From Bacteroidia bacterium (lineage in GTDB: Bacteria; Bacteroidota; Bacteroidia; Flavobacteriales; Flavobacteriaceae), in the NCBI GenBank assembly GCA_030429955.1, contig JAUIGO010000007.1, positions 1-64,000 of the forward strand: a stretch of 64,000 nucleotides of DNA. The letters are read 5' to 3'. The notes below the pieces were generated by a model. The model was not told where the DNA came from. It worked only from the letters and a program-made list of their open reading frames with translations, and ran no database searches. Within the stretch, counting starts at the first letter, position 1, and each line of letters starts with the position of its first letter. The position numbers were made by a program, and so were the translations under genes. Below, piece after piece: positions 15,641 through 25,143 of this stretch.

Positions 15641-16141
15641 TTATTCCTTTATTTTTTCCTTTTTTCGATATAAAAAACTTGCAGCTAAAATCATTATCAT
15701 TCCTGTAGTGACTGATACATCTGCAATATTAAAGATTCCTGTTCTTAGTTTTCCGCCTAAATCTATATGAAGAAAATCGGTTACAGAACCATAAGCAAAT
15801 CTGTCAAATACATTGGCTATTCCACCACCAATAATACAACAAAATCCAACAAGAGACATGTTGTCAATAGTTTTGTCTCTAATAATATGAACAACAACTA
15901 ATCCCAATACAATCACTGGAAGAACCAACAATAAAATGGTTCTCCAAGGATCTGTTAAATCACTTCCCATTCCTAGGAAAGCACCTGTATTTTCAACATT
16001 ATGTAAGGTAAAAACATCACCAATTATCGAAGATTGGGAACCTTCAGAAACCTCAGCTCTAACCCAAACTTTTGAAATTTGATCAATAGCAATGTTAACA
16101 ATGATTAGTAGACTGATAAAAGCAGTTCGAGATAATTTCAT
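15641..16141 (-). CDS. lspA: Lipoprotein signal peptidase (signal peptidase II)
   Basis: The 166-residue inner-membrane aspartyl protease removes signal peptides from diacylated prolipoproteins. Four membrane segments are visible (about 7-24, 68-87, 95-112, 139-158). Family signatures are NVENTGAFLG (48-57), GGGIANVFDR (105-114), and the catalytic Asp122 (GSVTDFLH) and Asp141 (GIFNIADVS). Its start overlaps the fabD stop by one base (TAATG), so the pair is translationally coupled. It serves the many lipoproteins encoded in this window. Confidence 0.96.
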   Translation of the reverse strand: MKLSRTAFISLLIIVNIAIDQISKVWVRAEVSEGSQSSIIGDVFTLHNVENTGAFLGMGSDLTDPWRTILLLVLPVIVLGLVVVHIIRDKTIDNMSLVGFCCIIGGGIANVFDRFAYGSVTDFLHIDLGGKLRTGIFNIADVSVTTGMIMILAASFLYRKKEKIKE

Positions 16142-17034
16142 TAAGCTTCTGTTTGCAATGTTGCTGAAGACGTTTCAGCTTCAGAATTTATTTTTTTAAC
16201 TAAGCCTTGTAGTACTTTGCCTGGACCAACTTCGGTAAAATGAGTAGCACCATCAGCAATCATTTGTTGTACAGATTGTGTCCAACGTACAGGAGCTGTT
16301 AATTGTGAAATTAAATTGGCTTTTATTTCATTTTCATCAGTTACAGCACTTGCAGTAACATTTTGATAAATTGGGCAATTTGGTTTGCTAAAGGTTGTAT
16401 TTTCAATAGCGGCAGCCAATTCTTCTCTAGCTGGTTCCATCATTGGAGAGTGAAAGGCTCCACCAACTGGCAGCACCAAAGCACGTCTTGCACCTTCGGC
16501 TTTTAAGGCTTCGCAAGCTGCATTTACTGCTTCAACTTCGCCGGAAATGACTAATTGCCCTGGGCAATTATAGTTTGCAGCAACGACAACACCTTTAGTA
16601 GTGGCGCATATTTTTTCAACCACATCATCATCCAAACCTAAAACAGCAGCCATTGTGCTTGGTTGAATTTCGCAGGCTTTTTGCATAGCCAAAGCACGTT
16701 GTGAAACCAAACGCAAACCATCTTCAAAGGTCAACGCTCCAGCTGCAACCAATGCAGAAAATTCGCCTAAGGAATGACCAGCAACCATATCTGGTCTAAA
16801 ACTGTCACCTAGGGTTTTTGCCAAAATAACTGAGTGTAAAAAAATGGCTGGTTGTGTCACCTTAGTTTCTTTTAAATCTTCAGCAGAACCTTCAAACATT
16901 ATGTCTGTGATTGGAAACCCTAAAATTTCGTTAGCTTTTTCAAAAAGGTCTTGGGCCAATGGCGAGTTTTCGTATAAGTCTAAACCCATTCCTGTGAATT
17001 GAGCTCCTTGACCTGGAAATATATATGCGTTCAT
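16141..17034 (-). CDS. fabD: Malonyl-CoA:ACP transacylase
   Basis: The 297-residue cytosolic enzyme transfers malonyl from CoA to acyl carrier protein for fatty acid elongation. The N-terminal GQGAQ (8-12) is present, as are the nucleophile Ser88 in GHSLGE (86-91), the catalytic His195 in GGAFHSPMM, and the C-terminal FTEVGPGKVLQGLVKK. Length is normal apart from a 12-residue Ser/Thr-rich tail. It is upstream of and overlaps lspA. Confidence 0.96.
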   Translation of the reverse strand: MNAYIFPGQGAQFTGMGLDLYENSPLAQDLFEKANEILGFPITDIMFEGSAEDLKETKVTQPAIFLHSVILAKTLGDSFRPDMVAGHSLGEFSALVAAGALTFEDGLRLVSQRALAMQKACEIQPSTMAAVLGLDDDVVEKICATTKGVVVAANYNCPGQLVISGEVEAVNAACEALKAEGARRALVLPVGGAFHSPMMEPAREELAAAIENTTFSKPNCPIYQNVTASAVTDENEIKANLISQLTAPVRWTQSVQQMIADGATHFTEVGPGKVLQGLVKKINSEAETSSATLQTEA

Positions 17035-17074
17035 GTGTTTTATTTAAGTTGCAAAAATAGTAATAATATTAAAC

Positions 17075-18631
17075 TTATAATCTATTTGCAGCAGCTTCTG
17101 CACAGCGTTCGCCATCCATTGCAGCAGAAACAATGCCTCCAGCATAACCACCACCTTCACCACAAGGAAATAAATTATGTATCTCTGGATGCTGTAGGTT
17201 TTCATTTCTTGGGATATTTACTGGTGATGAGGTCCTGGATTCCACACCTATAACATTGGCTTCAGAAGTATAATATCCTCTCATTTTTTGACCAAAGGCT
17301 TCAAAACCTTTTCGTAATCTGCTACCAATTAATTTAGGTAATAACGAATGTAAAGGCGCTGATTTTATTCCTGGTTGATATGATGTTGGATTTAAATCTC
17401 TGGACAGTTGGCCTTCAACAAAATCGGTTAATCGTTGTGCTGGAGCAGTTTGTGTTCGTCCTCCAGAGGTAAAGGCTAATCGCTCTAAAGTCTTTTGATA
17501 TTCCAAACCTTTTAAAGCATCAAAATGCTCGTATTTTGGGATGTCCTTATCAACATTAATTTCAACCACAATACCAGAATTTGCAAATTCGTTATTTCGT
17601 TTTGAAGGCGACATACCATTAACAACCACTTCGCCATTGGCTGTTGCCGCAGGCACAATAAATCCGCCAGGACACATGCAAAACGAATACACACCTCTTT
17701 CATTCACTTGCTGCACCAAACTGTAAGCAGCAGCAGGAAGTAACTCATCTCTTTTGCCAGAGCAATGGTATTGAATAGAATCAATAATATGCTGTGGATG
17801 CTCCACTCTAACTCCCATGGCAAACGATTTTGCTTGTAAGGCGATCTTCTTTTTGTCCAATAAATAAAAAATATCTCGTGCCGAATGTCCTGTTGCTAAA
17901 ATGACTTTTTCGGTGGCAAGCTCTTTTCCATTTTGTAATTGAATGGCTTGTATGTTGTTGTTTTTTATTACGAAATCTGTCACACGACTTTCAAAATGGA
18001 TGTCTCCTCCATACTTTAAAATGGTTTCTCTAATATTCTGAACCACTTTGGGCAATTTGTTCGTACCAATATGTGGATGAGCATCTATCAAAATTTGTTC
18101 AGTAGCACCATGAAATACTAAGTTTTCAAAAATGCGTCTAACATCACCACGTTTTAAACTTCGAGTGTATAATTTTCCGTCAGAATAGGTTCCTGCACCA
18201 CCTTCGCCAAAGCAATAATTGGAATCTTCATTAACAAAATGATCTTGATTGATAGCTCGTAAATCGCGTCGTCTGTCTTGTACATTTTTTCCGCGTTCCA
18301 ACACAATGGGTTTAAAACCCAATTCTATACAACGCAAAGCCGCATACATGCCAGCTGGACCAAAACCAATGATATGAATGGGTTTGGCATTGGACACGTC
18401 TTTATAGTCAAATTGATACTCAGAGGTTTCAGGTAAAGGTTCTTTTATAAAAACAGAGACTTTGTAATTGAACATGATTTTAGGTTTTCTGGCATCAATG
18501 GATTTTCGAAGAATTTTGATGCCTGAAATATCAGCTTGCGGAACATTTAAAAATTCAGAAGACTTCTTAAGCAGAATATCTTGAATTTTTTCTTCTTCCA
18601 AAGAAATACGAAGCTGAATATCTCTAACCAT
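17075..18631 (-). CDS. FAD-dependent oxidoreductase (COG2509-like)
   Basis: The 518-residue product has an N-terminal alpha/beta domain of about 80 residues, then a dinucleotide-binding GFGPAGMYAA (89-98). It has the COG2509 landmarks LERGKNVQDRRRDL, CFGEGGAGTYSDGKLYTR and the C-terminal PCGEGGGYAGGIVSAAMDG flavin motif. Members are conserved across bacteria as uncharacterised FAD-dependent dehydrogenases. No signal peptide is seen, so it is cytosolic. It lies 40 bp upstream of fabD in the same direction and could be co-transcribed. Substrate unknown. Confidence 0.88.
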   Translation of the reverse strand: MVRDIQLRISLEEEKIQDILLKKSSEFLNVPQADISGIKILRKSIDARKPKIMFNYKVSVFIKEPLPETSEYQFDYKDVSNAKPIHIIGFGPAGMYAALRCIELGFKPIVLERGKNVQDRRRDLRAINQDHFVNEDSNYCFGEGGAGTYSDGKLYTRSLKRGDVRRIFENLVFHGATEQILIDAHPHIGTNKLPKVVQNIRETILKYGGDIHFESRVTDFVIKNNNIQAIQLQNGKELATEKVILATGHSARDIFYLLDKKKIALQAKSFAMGVRVEHPQHIIDSIQYHCSGKRDELLPAAAYSLVQQVNERGVYSFCMCPGGFIVPAATANGEVVVNGMSPSKRNNEFANSGIVVEINVDKDIPKYEHFDALKGLEYQKTLERLAFTSGGRTQTAPAQRLTDFVEGQLSRDLNPTSYQPGIKSAPLHSLLPKLIGSRLRKGFEAFGQKMRGYYTSEANVIGVESRTSSPVNIPRNENLQHPEIHNLFPCGEGGGYAGGIVSAAMDGERCAEAAANRL

Positions 18632-18785
18632 AGCGCAAAATTAGGTATATTTAGTTATTGAACTCATTTAAACTTTTGCCATTTGCTAAAAAATTGCTCT
18701 TTTTCGCCCTTTTTTTGTCTTTTTTTCGTTCCGTAGCTTTGCTATGCAACTCTAAAAAGTCTTCAAATGCACAAAAAACACCTAA

Positions 18786-18805
18786 TTTTCGCTTAAATGC
18801 GAAAA
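18786..18805. repeat. Short hairpin upstream of the SRPBCC gene
   Basis: TTTTCGC, loop TTAAAT, GCGAAAA, a perfect 7-bp stem in the 214-bp divergent gap 18632-18845. No T-run follows. The rest of this gap is AT-rich and holds nothing recognised. Confidence 0.4.
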
Positions 18806-18845
18806 GTTAAATAAGTTCAGTTTAAAATGATAATTAAGCATAAAG

Positions 18846-19235
18846 ATGGAGTTTACCTTAACAACAACAATAAAAGCAACTGCAAAACAGATTTATAAAT
18901 CGTGGTTGAGTACGCAAGGACATACAAAAATGACTGGAGGTGTTGCCTTTGTATCTGATAAAGTTGGCGACAAATTCACAGCTTGGGACGATTATATTAC
19001 AGGTGAAAATTTAGTGTTGGAACCTTACAACAGAATTGTACAATCGTGGCGAAGCACAAATTTTGAAGACCACGAACCAGATTCTCAAATAGAAATCATA
19101 CTGACTGAAAACGAAAATGACACTACCTTAACTTTAAAACATAGCAATGTGCCAGATTCTGGAGAGCATTATAAAATGGGTTGGGATAAACATTACTTTA
19201 CTCCAATGAAAAGGTATTTTGAGGTTTTGAGGTAG
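18846..19235 (+). CDS. SRPBCC/AHSA1 domain protein
   Basis: The 129-residue soluble protein is a single START-like fold of the activator-of-Hsp90-homology type. The pattern TTIKATAKQIYKSWLSTQGH at the start, DKVGDKFTAWDDYITG, the VQSWRSTNF strand, TLTLKHSNVP and the GWDKHYFTPMKRYFEVL helix fit this family well. Such proteins bind small hydrophobic ligands; the specific role is unknown. It is the only plus-strand gene between 15.6 and 26 kb. Confidence 0.87.
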   Translation: MEFTLTTTIKATAKQIYKSWLSTQGHTKMTGGVAFVSDKVGDKFTAWDDYITGENLVLEPYNRIVQSWRSTNFEDHEPDSQIEIILTENENDTTLTLKHSNVPDSGEHYKMGWDKHYFTPMKRYFEVLR

Positions 19236-19306
19236 AGATTTCGTTTAACTGCTTTCGTGTGAACGCTGTTAGGGTTTGACATTAAGTTAATAAACAAAAC
19301 TTACCA

Positions 19307-19885
19307 TTAGTTATTTAATTTCTTATTGTGGTCATTTATTTCGAAGAGAATAGCTTTTAAAAAAATATTACTTCTCATAAGTTTTTTTAACTCCTTATCT
19401 TCAGTTAGTTGTTCAAATATTAGTTTTTGGTAGTCACAACATTCTCCATTTAAATATTCAAAATGTTTTGAAAATAGTTGAATACCTTTAATCATTAAAT
19501 CCACAGTAATAGGATTGTTGTCAAAATGTGTTATAACAGAATTGTCATCAACGAAAAGCTCTCCGTTGCTACCATTTAAAACATCATAAACATTGTTTCC
19601 ATTTTTAGTTAAAAAAAGGACTAATTCGGCATTTGACTCCAAAGGTAGAGACCTAATATCACAAATCCACTCTTCCCAAATAGATACTGTTATTTCTTTT
19701 AAAGACTTCCCTTTGATTATGTTATGTACTTGAAATTCATAAGTAGAGTCTGTGACTTTTAGAATTTTCCCATGAACAATGAGGTCGGATTTTTCAATTA
19801 GCATTCCATAAAGCAAATTAGTTTGACTGACAGCATTTGAATTAATAGAAGTTAAAAGAAAAATAATAAAAGTTAATATTCTCAT
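19307..19885 (-). CDS. Exported hypothetical protein
   Basis: The 192-residue product has a signal peptide ending NSNAVSQT. The next part (SDLIVHGKILKVTDSTYEFQ, then NIIKGKSLKEITVSIW) reads like a small OB-like beta-barrel, as in netrin-type or similar secreted domains. A mostly helical, charged C-terminal half follows with an ECCDYQK pair of cysteines. No family is recognised with confidence. It stands alone, with gaps of about 70 bp and 120 bp around it. Confidence 0.7.
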   Translation of the reverse strand: MRILTFIIFLLTSINSNAVSQTNLLYGMLIEKSDLIVHGKILKVTDSTYEFQVHNIIKGKSLKEITVSIWEEWICDIRSLPLESNAELVLFLTKNGNNVYDVLNGSNGELFVDDNSVITHFDNNPITVDLMIKGIQLFSKHFEYLNGECCDYQKLIFEQLTEDKELKKLMRSNIFLKAILFEINDHNKKLNN

Positions 19886-20006
19886 CAGTTTAATTTTTAT
19901 GCCAATGTTATGTATCTAACGCTTAAATACTTCAATTAGTCTCATCACAAGTTGTTTTAAATCAAGTCTTAATCAAATTTCGACAATAAAGGTTAAAAAA
20001 TCAAGC

Positions 20007-20954
20007 TTACTTTTTCACATACGTCAAAAACGAAAACGCATAATCATGGTTCTCGTCTTTACCATGAAAGGTGTTGCTAGTTTCTTTCCAAAGAGAACCA
20101 TCTATTTTAGGAAAAAAAGTATCTGCTTCAAAGGAGTGATGCACTCTGGTGAGTTCAATTTTATCAGCCAAAGGCATGGCTTGTTTGTATATTTCGCCAC
20201 CACCAATTACAAAAGGTTGCTTGTCATTTCTAGCAGCATCAATAGCATCTTCAAGGCTATTAACTACAATAACACCATCTGGGACTTTGTAATTTGCTTG
20301 TCTGGAAATAACAATGTGCTTTCTGTTTGGTAATGGTTTCGGGAAACTTTCAAAGGTTTTGCGTCCCATGATAATATGGTGACCATTGGTTAAGCACTTA
20401 AACCGTTTTAAGTCGTCACTTAAATGCCAAATGAGTTGGTTGTCTTTGCCAATAGCATCGTTTTCGCCTGCTGCAACAATAATGGTTAGTTCAGAGGTTT
20501 TTTTTTTGGAGGTTTCTTCTATGGTTTTTTCGGTCGTTTTTTCAGCATTAGCTTCGTTGTACGCTTGGTTTTGAGCCATTAGCTTTTCTTCCTTTAAAAA
20601 GCCTTCTTTAAGTTTTTCTATGCGTTGTTGTTGTTTGGCTACTAATTTGTCAAGTTGTTGTTTTTCCCAATCTTTTCCCATGAACTTATGCGTGACAAAT
20701 ACGTTAAACACATGATAAACAAAGAAAAAGAGCCAAGCAAAAATGGCATACACAAACCAGTCAATACCAAAAAACTGAACGCCTTTACCTATGCCTAAAA
20801 CGGTATTGGCTAAGATTAAAAACACAGCACCAATTAAAAAAATGACAAAGTGAATGTATAGACGTTTTTTTTGACGAACACGTCGTTGTGCGTTTTCAAT
20901 AAGCTCTAGTTGCTCTTTATCTATATGTGGTGTTTGTTTTTTCTTTCCGAACAT
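20007..20954 (-). CDS. folA: 2TM domain fused to dihydrofolate reductase
   Basis: The 315-residue product joins two families. Residues 15-95 are a 2TM domain with membrane helices at about 33-52 and 66-86. Residues 97-155 form a charged, coiled-coil-like linker rich in Lys, Gln and Glu. Residues about 155-315 are a complete dihydrofolate reductase: IVAAGENDAIGKDNQLIWHL, the catalytic acid Asp181 (WHLSDDLKRF), IIMGRKTFESFPKPLPNRKHIVISR, FVIGGGEIYKQ and a normal end. It should reduce dihydrofolate while held at the inner membrane. The gene follows thyA by 36 bp, which makes dihydrofolate. No internal start with its own leader is obvious at the domain junction. Confidence 0.9.
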   Translation of the reverse strand: MFGKKKQTPHIDKEQLELIENAQRRVRQKKRLYIHFVIFLIGAVFLILANTVLGIGKGVQFFGIDWFVYAIFAWLFFFVYHVFNVFVTHKFMGKDWEKQQLDKLVAKQQQRIEKLKEGFLKEEKLMAQNQAYNEANAEKTTEKTIEETSKKKTSELTIIVAAGENDAIGKDNQLIWHLSDDLKRFKCLTNGHHIIMGRKTFESFPKPLPNRKHIVISRQANYKVPDGVIVVNSLEDAIDAARNDKQPFVIGGGEIYKQAMPLADKIELTRVHHSFEADTFFPKIDGSLWKETSNTFHGKDENHDYAFSFLTYVKK

Positions 20955-20990
20955 AATCTAAACAATTGTTGATGTAAAGTTAAGTCTTTT

Positions 20991-21815
20991 TTAAACAGCA
21001 ACCACACCTTTGATGTGTGGATAAGGGTCGTAATTTTCCAGAGTGAAATCATCAAACGTAAACTCAAAGATGTCTTTTATCTCTGGATTCAATTTCATTT
21101 GTGGTAAGGCTCTTGGCTCTCTTGAGAGCTGTAGTTCTAATTGCTCTAAATGATTGCTATAAATATGAGCATCTCCAAACGTGTGGATAAATTCTCCTGC
21201 TTCATAGCCACAAACTTGAGCCATCATCATCGTAAATAAAGCATAGGAAGCAATATTAAAAGGCACTCCCAAAAAGATATCTGCGCTTCTTTGGTACAAT
21301 TGGCAAGACAACTTGCCATTAGCCACATAAAACTGAAAAAACGCATGACAAGGAGGTAAGGCGGCTTTTCCGTTTGCTACATTTTCGCTAAATGATTTTG
21401 AGGTATCTGGTAATACTGATGGATTCCATGCAGAGACTAACATACGTCTGCTATCTGGATTATTCTTTAAGGTCTCAACCACTTCTTTTATTTGGTCTAT
21501 TTCATCGCTATTCCAATTGCGCCATTGATGTCCATATACAGGTCCTAAATCGCCATTTTCATCTGCCCATTCGTTCCAAATTCTAACACCATTTTCAGTT
21601 AAATAATTGATATTGGTATCACCTTTTAAAAACCATAACAACTCATGAACAATTGATTTAAGGTGTAGTTTTTTTGTGGTTACCATTGGGAACCCTTTAC
21701 TTAAATCAAAGCGCATTTGATAACCAAAAACACTTTTTGTTCCTGTTCCAGTTCTGTCTGCTTTTTCGTTTCCGTGTTCTAATACGTGTTTTACTAGGTC
21801 GTGATATTGTTTCAT
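20991..21815 (-). CDS. thyA: Thymidylate synthase
   Basis: The 274-residue enzyme methylates dUMP to dTMP with methylene-tetrahydrofolate, giving dihydrofolate. Conserved segments are [11 protein letters not shown] (21-31), [33 protein letters not shown], the nucleophile Cys156 in [28 protein letters not shown] and the C-terminal IKGVVAV. It is slightly longer than the 264-residue E. coli enzyme. It is upstream of the 2TM-dihydrofolate reductase gene, forming a folate-cycle operon. Confidence 0.97.
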   Translation of the reverse strand: MKQYHDLVKHVLEHGNEKADRTGTGTKSVFGYQMRFDLSKGFPMVTTKKLHLKSIVHELLWFLKGDTNINYLTENGVRIWNEWADENGDLGPVYGHQWRNWNSDEIDQIKEVVETLKNNPDSRRMLVSAWNPSVLPDTSKSFSENVANGKAALPPCHAFFQFYVANGKLSCQLYQRSADIFLGVPFNIASYALFTMMMAQVCGYEAGEFIHTFGDAHIYSNHLEQLELQLSREPRALPQMKLNPEIKDIFEFTFDDFTLENYDPYPHIKGVVAV

Positions 21816-21820
21816 ACAAT

Positions 21821-22028
21821 TTCCTGCGAAAGCAGGAATCTCATTAAAATTAAACTTGATTTTTTAGGCAGCATTGAATTTCTAGAATTAGATGCTTCGA
21901 CTGCGCTCAGCATGACAAAATTTATCAGCGTTTAAAAGTAAAAAAAAACAACAAACCATAAAGAATGAAGCTTTTTAATTATATAAAAAGTTATTAACTA
22001 TGTGTAAGATTCCTGTTTTCACAGGAAT
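21821..22028. repeat. Cluster of dispersed palindromic repeats between the nucleoside transporter gene and thyA
   Basis: Three elements fill this gap. TTCCTGC-GAAA-GCAGGAA (21821-21838) and ATTCCTGT-TTTC-ACAGGAAT (22009-22028) are the same hairpin type in opposite orientation, with complementary tetraloops. Between them at 21894-21917 is a GCTTCGACTGCGCTCAGCAT element whose core TCGACTGCGCTC recurs inside a coding sequence at 47244-47255. They resemble REP-type elements common in flavobacterial genomes. Confidence 0.75.
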
Positions 22029-22032
22029 TAGA

Positions 22033-23430
22033 TTATCCTATTATCATTCCAGCGATAGTTGCTGAAAGTAGAGAAGCAATAGTACCTCCAATTAAGGCTT
22101 TAAGGCCAAATTCAGATAAGGTTTTTCGCTGTCCTGGAGCTAAAGAACCTATACCACCAATTTGGATGCCAATGGATGCAAAATTTGCAAATCCGCAAAG
22201 CATGTAAGTGGCCATGATTACCGATTTTTCATGGGTTAAATGCAAAGCGTTTCCTATGTCTTTTAATTGAGCGAGTTGAATATATCCTATAAATTCACTT
22301 GCTACTAGTTTAACACCAAGCAATTGTCCCATTAAGGCTATGTCTTCTTTTGCAACACCTATGAGCCACATTAGAGGAGCAAATAGGTAGCCGAGTAAAA
22401 ATTCTAATGAAAGACTCTTATATATCGTATTTTCTACAATCCAATTATTTATGGTTGTTACATCACCAACCCAACCTAAAATACCATTAAACATTGCAAT
22501 AAATGCAAGAAAAACCAATAACATGGCACCAACATTTACAGCCAATTTTAAACCTTCTGTAGTTCCGTTGGCAATTGCATCTAAGATATTAGATCCTATG
22601 TTATCTTGGGTTACTTTTATTTCTGAATTAATTTTTTCTGTTTGAGGGTAAAGAATCTTAGAAATTACAACAGCACCTGGAGCTGCCATTACTGAAGCAG
22701 CTAATAAATGTTTCGCATAAAAAATCTCCATAACTGGATCACCTGCTCCCAAAAACTTAATATAGGCTGCTAATACACCTCCTGCAACTGTTGCCATTCC
22801 ACCAATCATCACTAGAAGTATTTCAGACCTATTCATTTTTTCTAGATAGGCTTTAATCATCAAGGGAGATTCTGTTTGTCCAAGAAAGATATTTCCAGCA
22901 ACACTCAAACTTTCAGCACCTGAAATTTGAAGTAATTTGGTAAGCATCCAAGCAAGGCCTTTAACTATTTTTTGAATAACTCCGAGATAAAACAAAACCG
23001 AAGTTAATGCTGAGAAGAATATGATTGTTGGAAGAATGGTAACTGCAAAATTAACAAGAGCATTATCAAGCTGATTTGAAATAAATGAGTTAAATAAAAA
23101 CTCTGTTCCAGCCATTGTAAAGTTAAGAATGCTAACGAAAATACCACCAACCCATTCAAATATTGCTTGTATGAAAGGCACTTTTAAAACTCCTACTGCC
23201 AATAACAATTGAGCAGATAGTCCCAATCCTACAGTTCGCCAATTAATGGATTTTCTACTTTTACTAAGAAATATAGAAATTACTAGTAGGACTACCATTC
23301 CTAAAGCACCACGCATTAAACTGCCTGCTGAGAACCCTTCACTTGGAATAATATTAGTTGATACATCTTGAGCAAAAATTGGAGAAATCACAAAAAAAAC
23401 AGCAATAAGAGCTAAAAAATATTTTTTCAT
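22033..23430 (-). CDS. Concentrative nucleoside transporter (CNT/NupC family)
   Basis: The 465-residue inner-membrane protein takes up nucleosides with sodium or protons. It has an apparent signal-like start (MKKYFLALIAVFFVISPIFAQ) followed by about ten membrane segments. Family signatures include GVIQKIVKGLAWMLTKLLQISGAES, the substrate-binding VAGNIFLGQTESPLMIKAYL and the late CGFANFASIGIQIGGIGSLAPGQR. It starts 9 bp after the DUF151 gene stop, so it belongs to that transcription unit. The extra signal-type N-terminus is usual in Bacteroidota members. Nucleoside salvage would complement the nearby thyA. Confidence 0.93.
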   Translation of the reverse strand: MKKYFLALIAVFFVISPIFAQDVSTNIIPSEGFSAGSLMRGALGMVVLLVISIFLSKSRKSINWRTVGLGLSAQLLLAVGVLKVPFIQAIFEWVGGIFVSILNFTMAGTEFLFNSFISNQLDNALVNFAVTILPTIIFFSALTSVLFYLGVIQKIVKGLAWMLTKLLQISGAESLSVAGNIFLGQTESPLMIKAYLEKMNRSEILLVMIGGMATVAGGVLAAYIKFLGAGDPVMEIFYAKHLLAASVMAAPGAVVISKILYPQTEKINSEIKVTQDNIGSNILDAIANGTTEGLKLAVNVGAMLLVFLAFIAMFNGILGWVGDVTTINNWIVENTIYKSLSLEFLLGYLFAPLMWLIGVAKEDIALMGQLLGVKLVASEFIGYIQLAQLKDIGNALHLTHEKSVIMATYMLCGFANFASIGIQIGGIGSLAPGQRKTLSEFGLKALIGGTIASLLSATIAGMIIG

Positions 23431-23439
23431 ATAAATAAT

Positions 23440-24054
23440 TTAATTGCGTTTTGAAATTTCATCACGAAGTCTTGCTGCTGTTTCGTAGTCTTCGTTAGCA
23501 ACTGCTTGATCAAGTAGGTTGTGCAGCTCTTCTAGTGTTTTGTCTTTAAAACCTGCTGGAGATTTAGTTTCAATTTCTTCGGCTAAAACTTCATCTAATA
23601 AGATATTGTCGTCTTGCTTTTCTTCATCTTTATTCGGATTTACTTTCAAATAAATTCCGGCTTTATCCAAGATATTTTTGTAAGTGAAAATTGGTGCATC
23701 AAAACGTAAGGCAAGTGCAATGGCATCACTGGTTCTGGCATCAATTATTTCTTCAATTTTATCGCGTTCACAAATTAAACTGGAATAAAAAACACCATCA
23801 ACCAATTTATGAATGATCACTTGTTTTACAACAATGTCAAACCTATCAGAAAAATTTTTAAATAAATCGTGGGTAAGAGGTCGAGGCGGTTTTATCTCTT
23901 TTTCTAAAGCAATGGCAATAGATTGTGCTTCAAATGCACCAATAACTATTGGTAATTTTCTATCTCCATCAACCTCGTTTAAAATTAGAGCATAAGCTCC
24001 ATTTTGTGTTTGGCTATAAGAAATGCCTTTTATGTTAAGACGTACTAAACTCAT
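23440..24054 (-). CDS. Bifunctional nuclease family protein (DUF151) with UVR-like tail
   Basis: The 204-residue cytosolic protein has a DUF151 domain in residues 1-135: GAYALILNEVDGDRKLPIVIG, FEAQSIAIALE, PRPLTHDLFKNF, and RTSDAIALALRFDAPIF. After an acidic linker (about 140-165) comes a UvrB/C-type interaction motif, LHNLLDQAVANEDYETAARLRDEI. Members elsewhere have RNase and DNase activity. The operon partner immediately downstream is a nucleoside transporter, hinting at nucleic-acid scavenging, though the protein has no export signal. Confidence 0.9.
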   Translation of the reverse strand: MSLVRLNIKGISYSQTQNGAYALILNEVDGDRKLPIVIGAFEAQSIAIALEKEIKPPRPLTHDLFKNFSDRFDIVVKQVIIHKLVDGVFYSSLICERDKIEEIIDARTSDAIALALRFDAPIFTYKNILDKAGIYLKVNPNKDEEKQDDNILLDEVLAEEIETKSPAGFKDKTLEELHNLLDQAVANEDYETAARLRDEISKRN

Positions 24055-24166
24055 AATTATTAAAAGACAAAGAACTGTTTAAATTAGGACTTTACCAAAC
24101 TGCCAAAGGCAGTTTTAGACGTAATGCAATTTAAACAGTCCTTTTATAGATACAATTTAAAAAATT

Positions 24167-25123
24167 TTAAGCGTTTTGCGCTTTAAATTCTTTTAATTTT
24201 TCGATAAGTGCAGGCACAACTTCAAACGCATCACCTACAACGCCATAGTCTGCTGCTTTAAAAAATGGTGCTTCAGGATCAGTGTTTATTACTACTTTAA
24301 CTTTAGAAGCATTAATTCCTGCTAAATGTTGAATTGCTCCTGAAATACCTATTGCAATATATAAGTTAGAAGCTACAGGTTTTCCTGTTTGCCCTACGTG
24401 CTCGCTGTGTGGTCTCCATCCTAAATCTGATACTGGTTTTGAGCAGGCTGTTGCTGCTCCTAAAACCTCTGCTAATTCTTCAATCATTCCCCAATTTTCA
24501 GGGCCTTTTAATCCGCGACCACCGGAAACCACTATCTCAGCATCTGCAATAGATACTTTGTCTGTTGCTTTATCAACAGATTCCACTTTTACATTTGATG
24601 AGGGTAAATTAGGAGAAAAGCTTTCCATTGTCGCATTTCCTGATGCCTCTACCAATCCGAAAGAATTGTTTGAAACAGCAACGATTTTAATATCAGTGCT
24701 TATCTCTGTAAACGCAAATGCTTTGTTTGTAAATGCTGTGCGTTTTACTACAAAAGGCGCTGTACTAGTTGGAAGTGCTACCACGTTTGAAGCGTAGCCA
24801 GCATCAAGACCAACAGCCAATAAAGGCGCTAAATAAGTACTATCTGATGTTGAACTTAATACGACAACTTTAGAGCCTTCAGTAGTTGCCGCCTGTTTAA
24901 TGGCATCTGCATACACTTTGGCATCAAAACCATTGCTGTTTGAGACGTTTAATACTTTATCTACACCATATTTGCCTAATTCTGAAGCATCAGTTACATT
25001 GAATGTTACCGCTGTTACTGAGGTGCCTAATTTATCTGCCACTGCTTTCCCATAGGAAGCCACTTCTAGAGCTGATTTTTTAAATTTTCCTTGATCTGAT
25101 TCTATATATACTAAAACTGACAT
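24167..25123 (-). CDS. etfA: Electron transfer flavoprotein, alpha subunit
   Basis: The 318-residue subunit carries FAD and passes electrons from acyl-CoA dehydrogenases to the quinone pool. The N-terminal half is the alpha/beta domain; the C-terminal half has the FAD motifs VSGGRGLKGPENW, RPHSEHVGQTGKPV, YIAIGISGAIQHLAGI and VINTDPEAPFFKAADYG. Length matches the family. The gene lies 102 bp downstream of etfB, the gap being occupied by palindromic repeats. Confidence 0.96.
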   Translation of the reverse strand: MSVLVYIESDQGKFKKSALEVASYGKAVADKLGTSVTAVTFNVTDASELGKYGVDKVLNVSNSNGFDAKVYADAIKQAATTEGSKVVVLSSTSDSTYLAPLLAVGLDAGYASNVVALPTSTAPFVVKRTAFTNKAFAFTEISTDIKIVAVSNNSFGLVEASGNATMESFSPNLPSSNVKVESVDKATDKVSIADAEIVVSGGRGLKGPENWGMIEELAEVLGAATACSKPVSDLGWRPHSEHVGQTGKPVASNLYIAIGISGAIQHLAGINASKVKVVINTDPEAPFFKAADYGVVGDAFEVVPALIEKLKEFKAQNA

Positions 25124-25143
25124 TTTATTTTTTGTTTTTTGTC

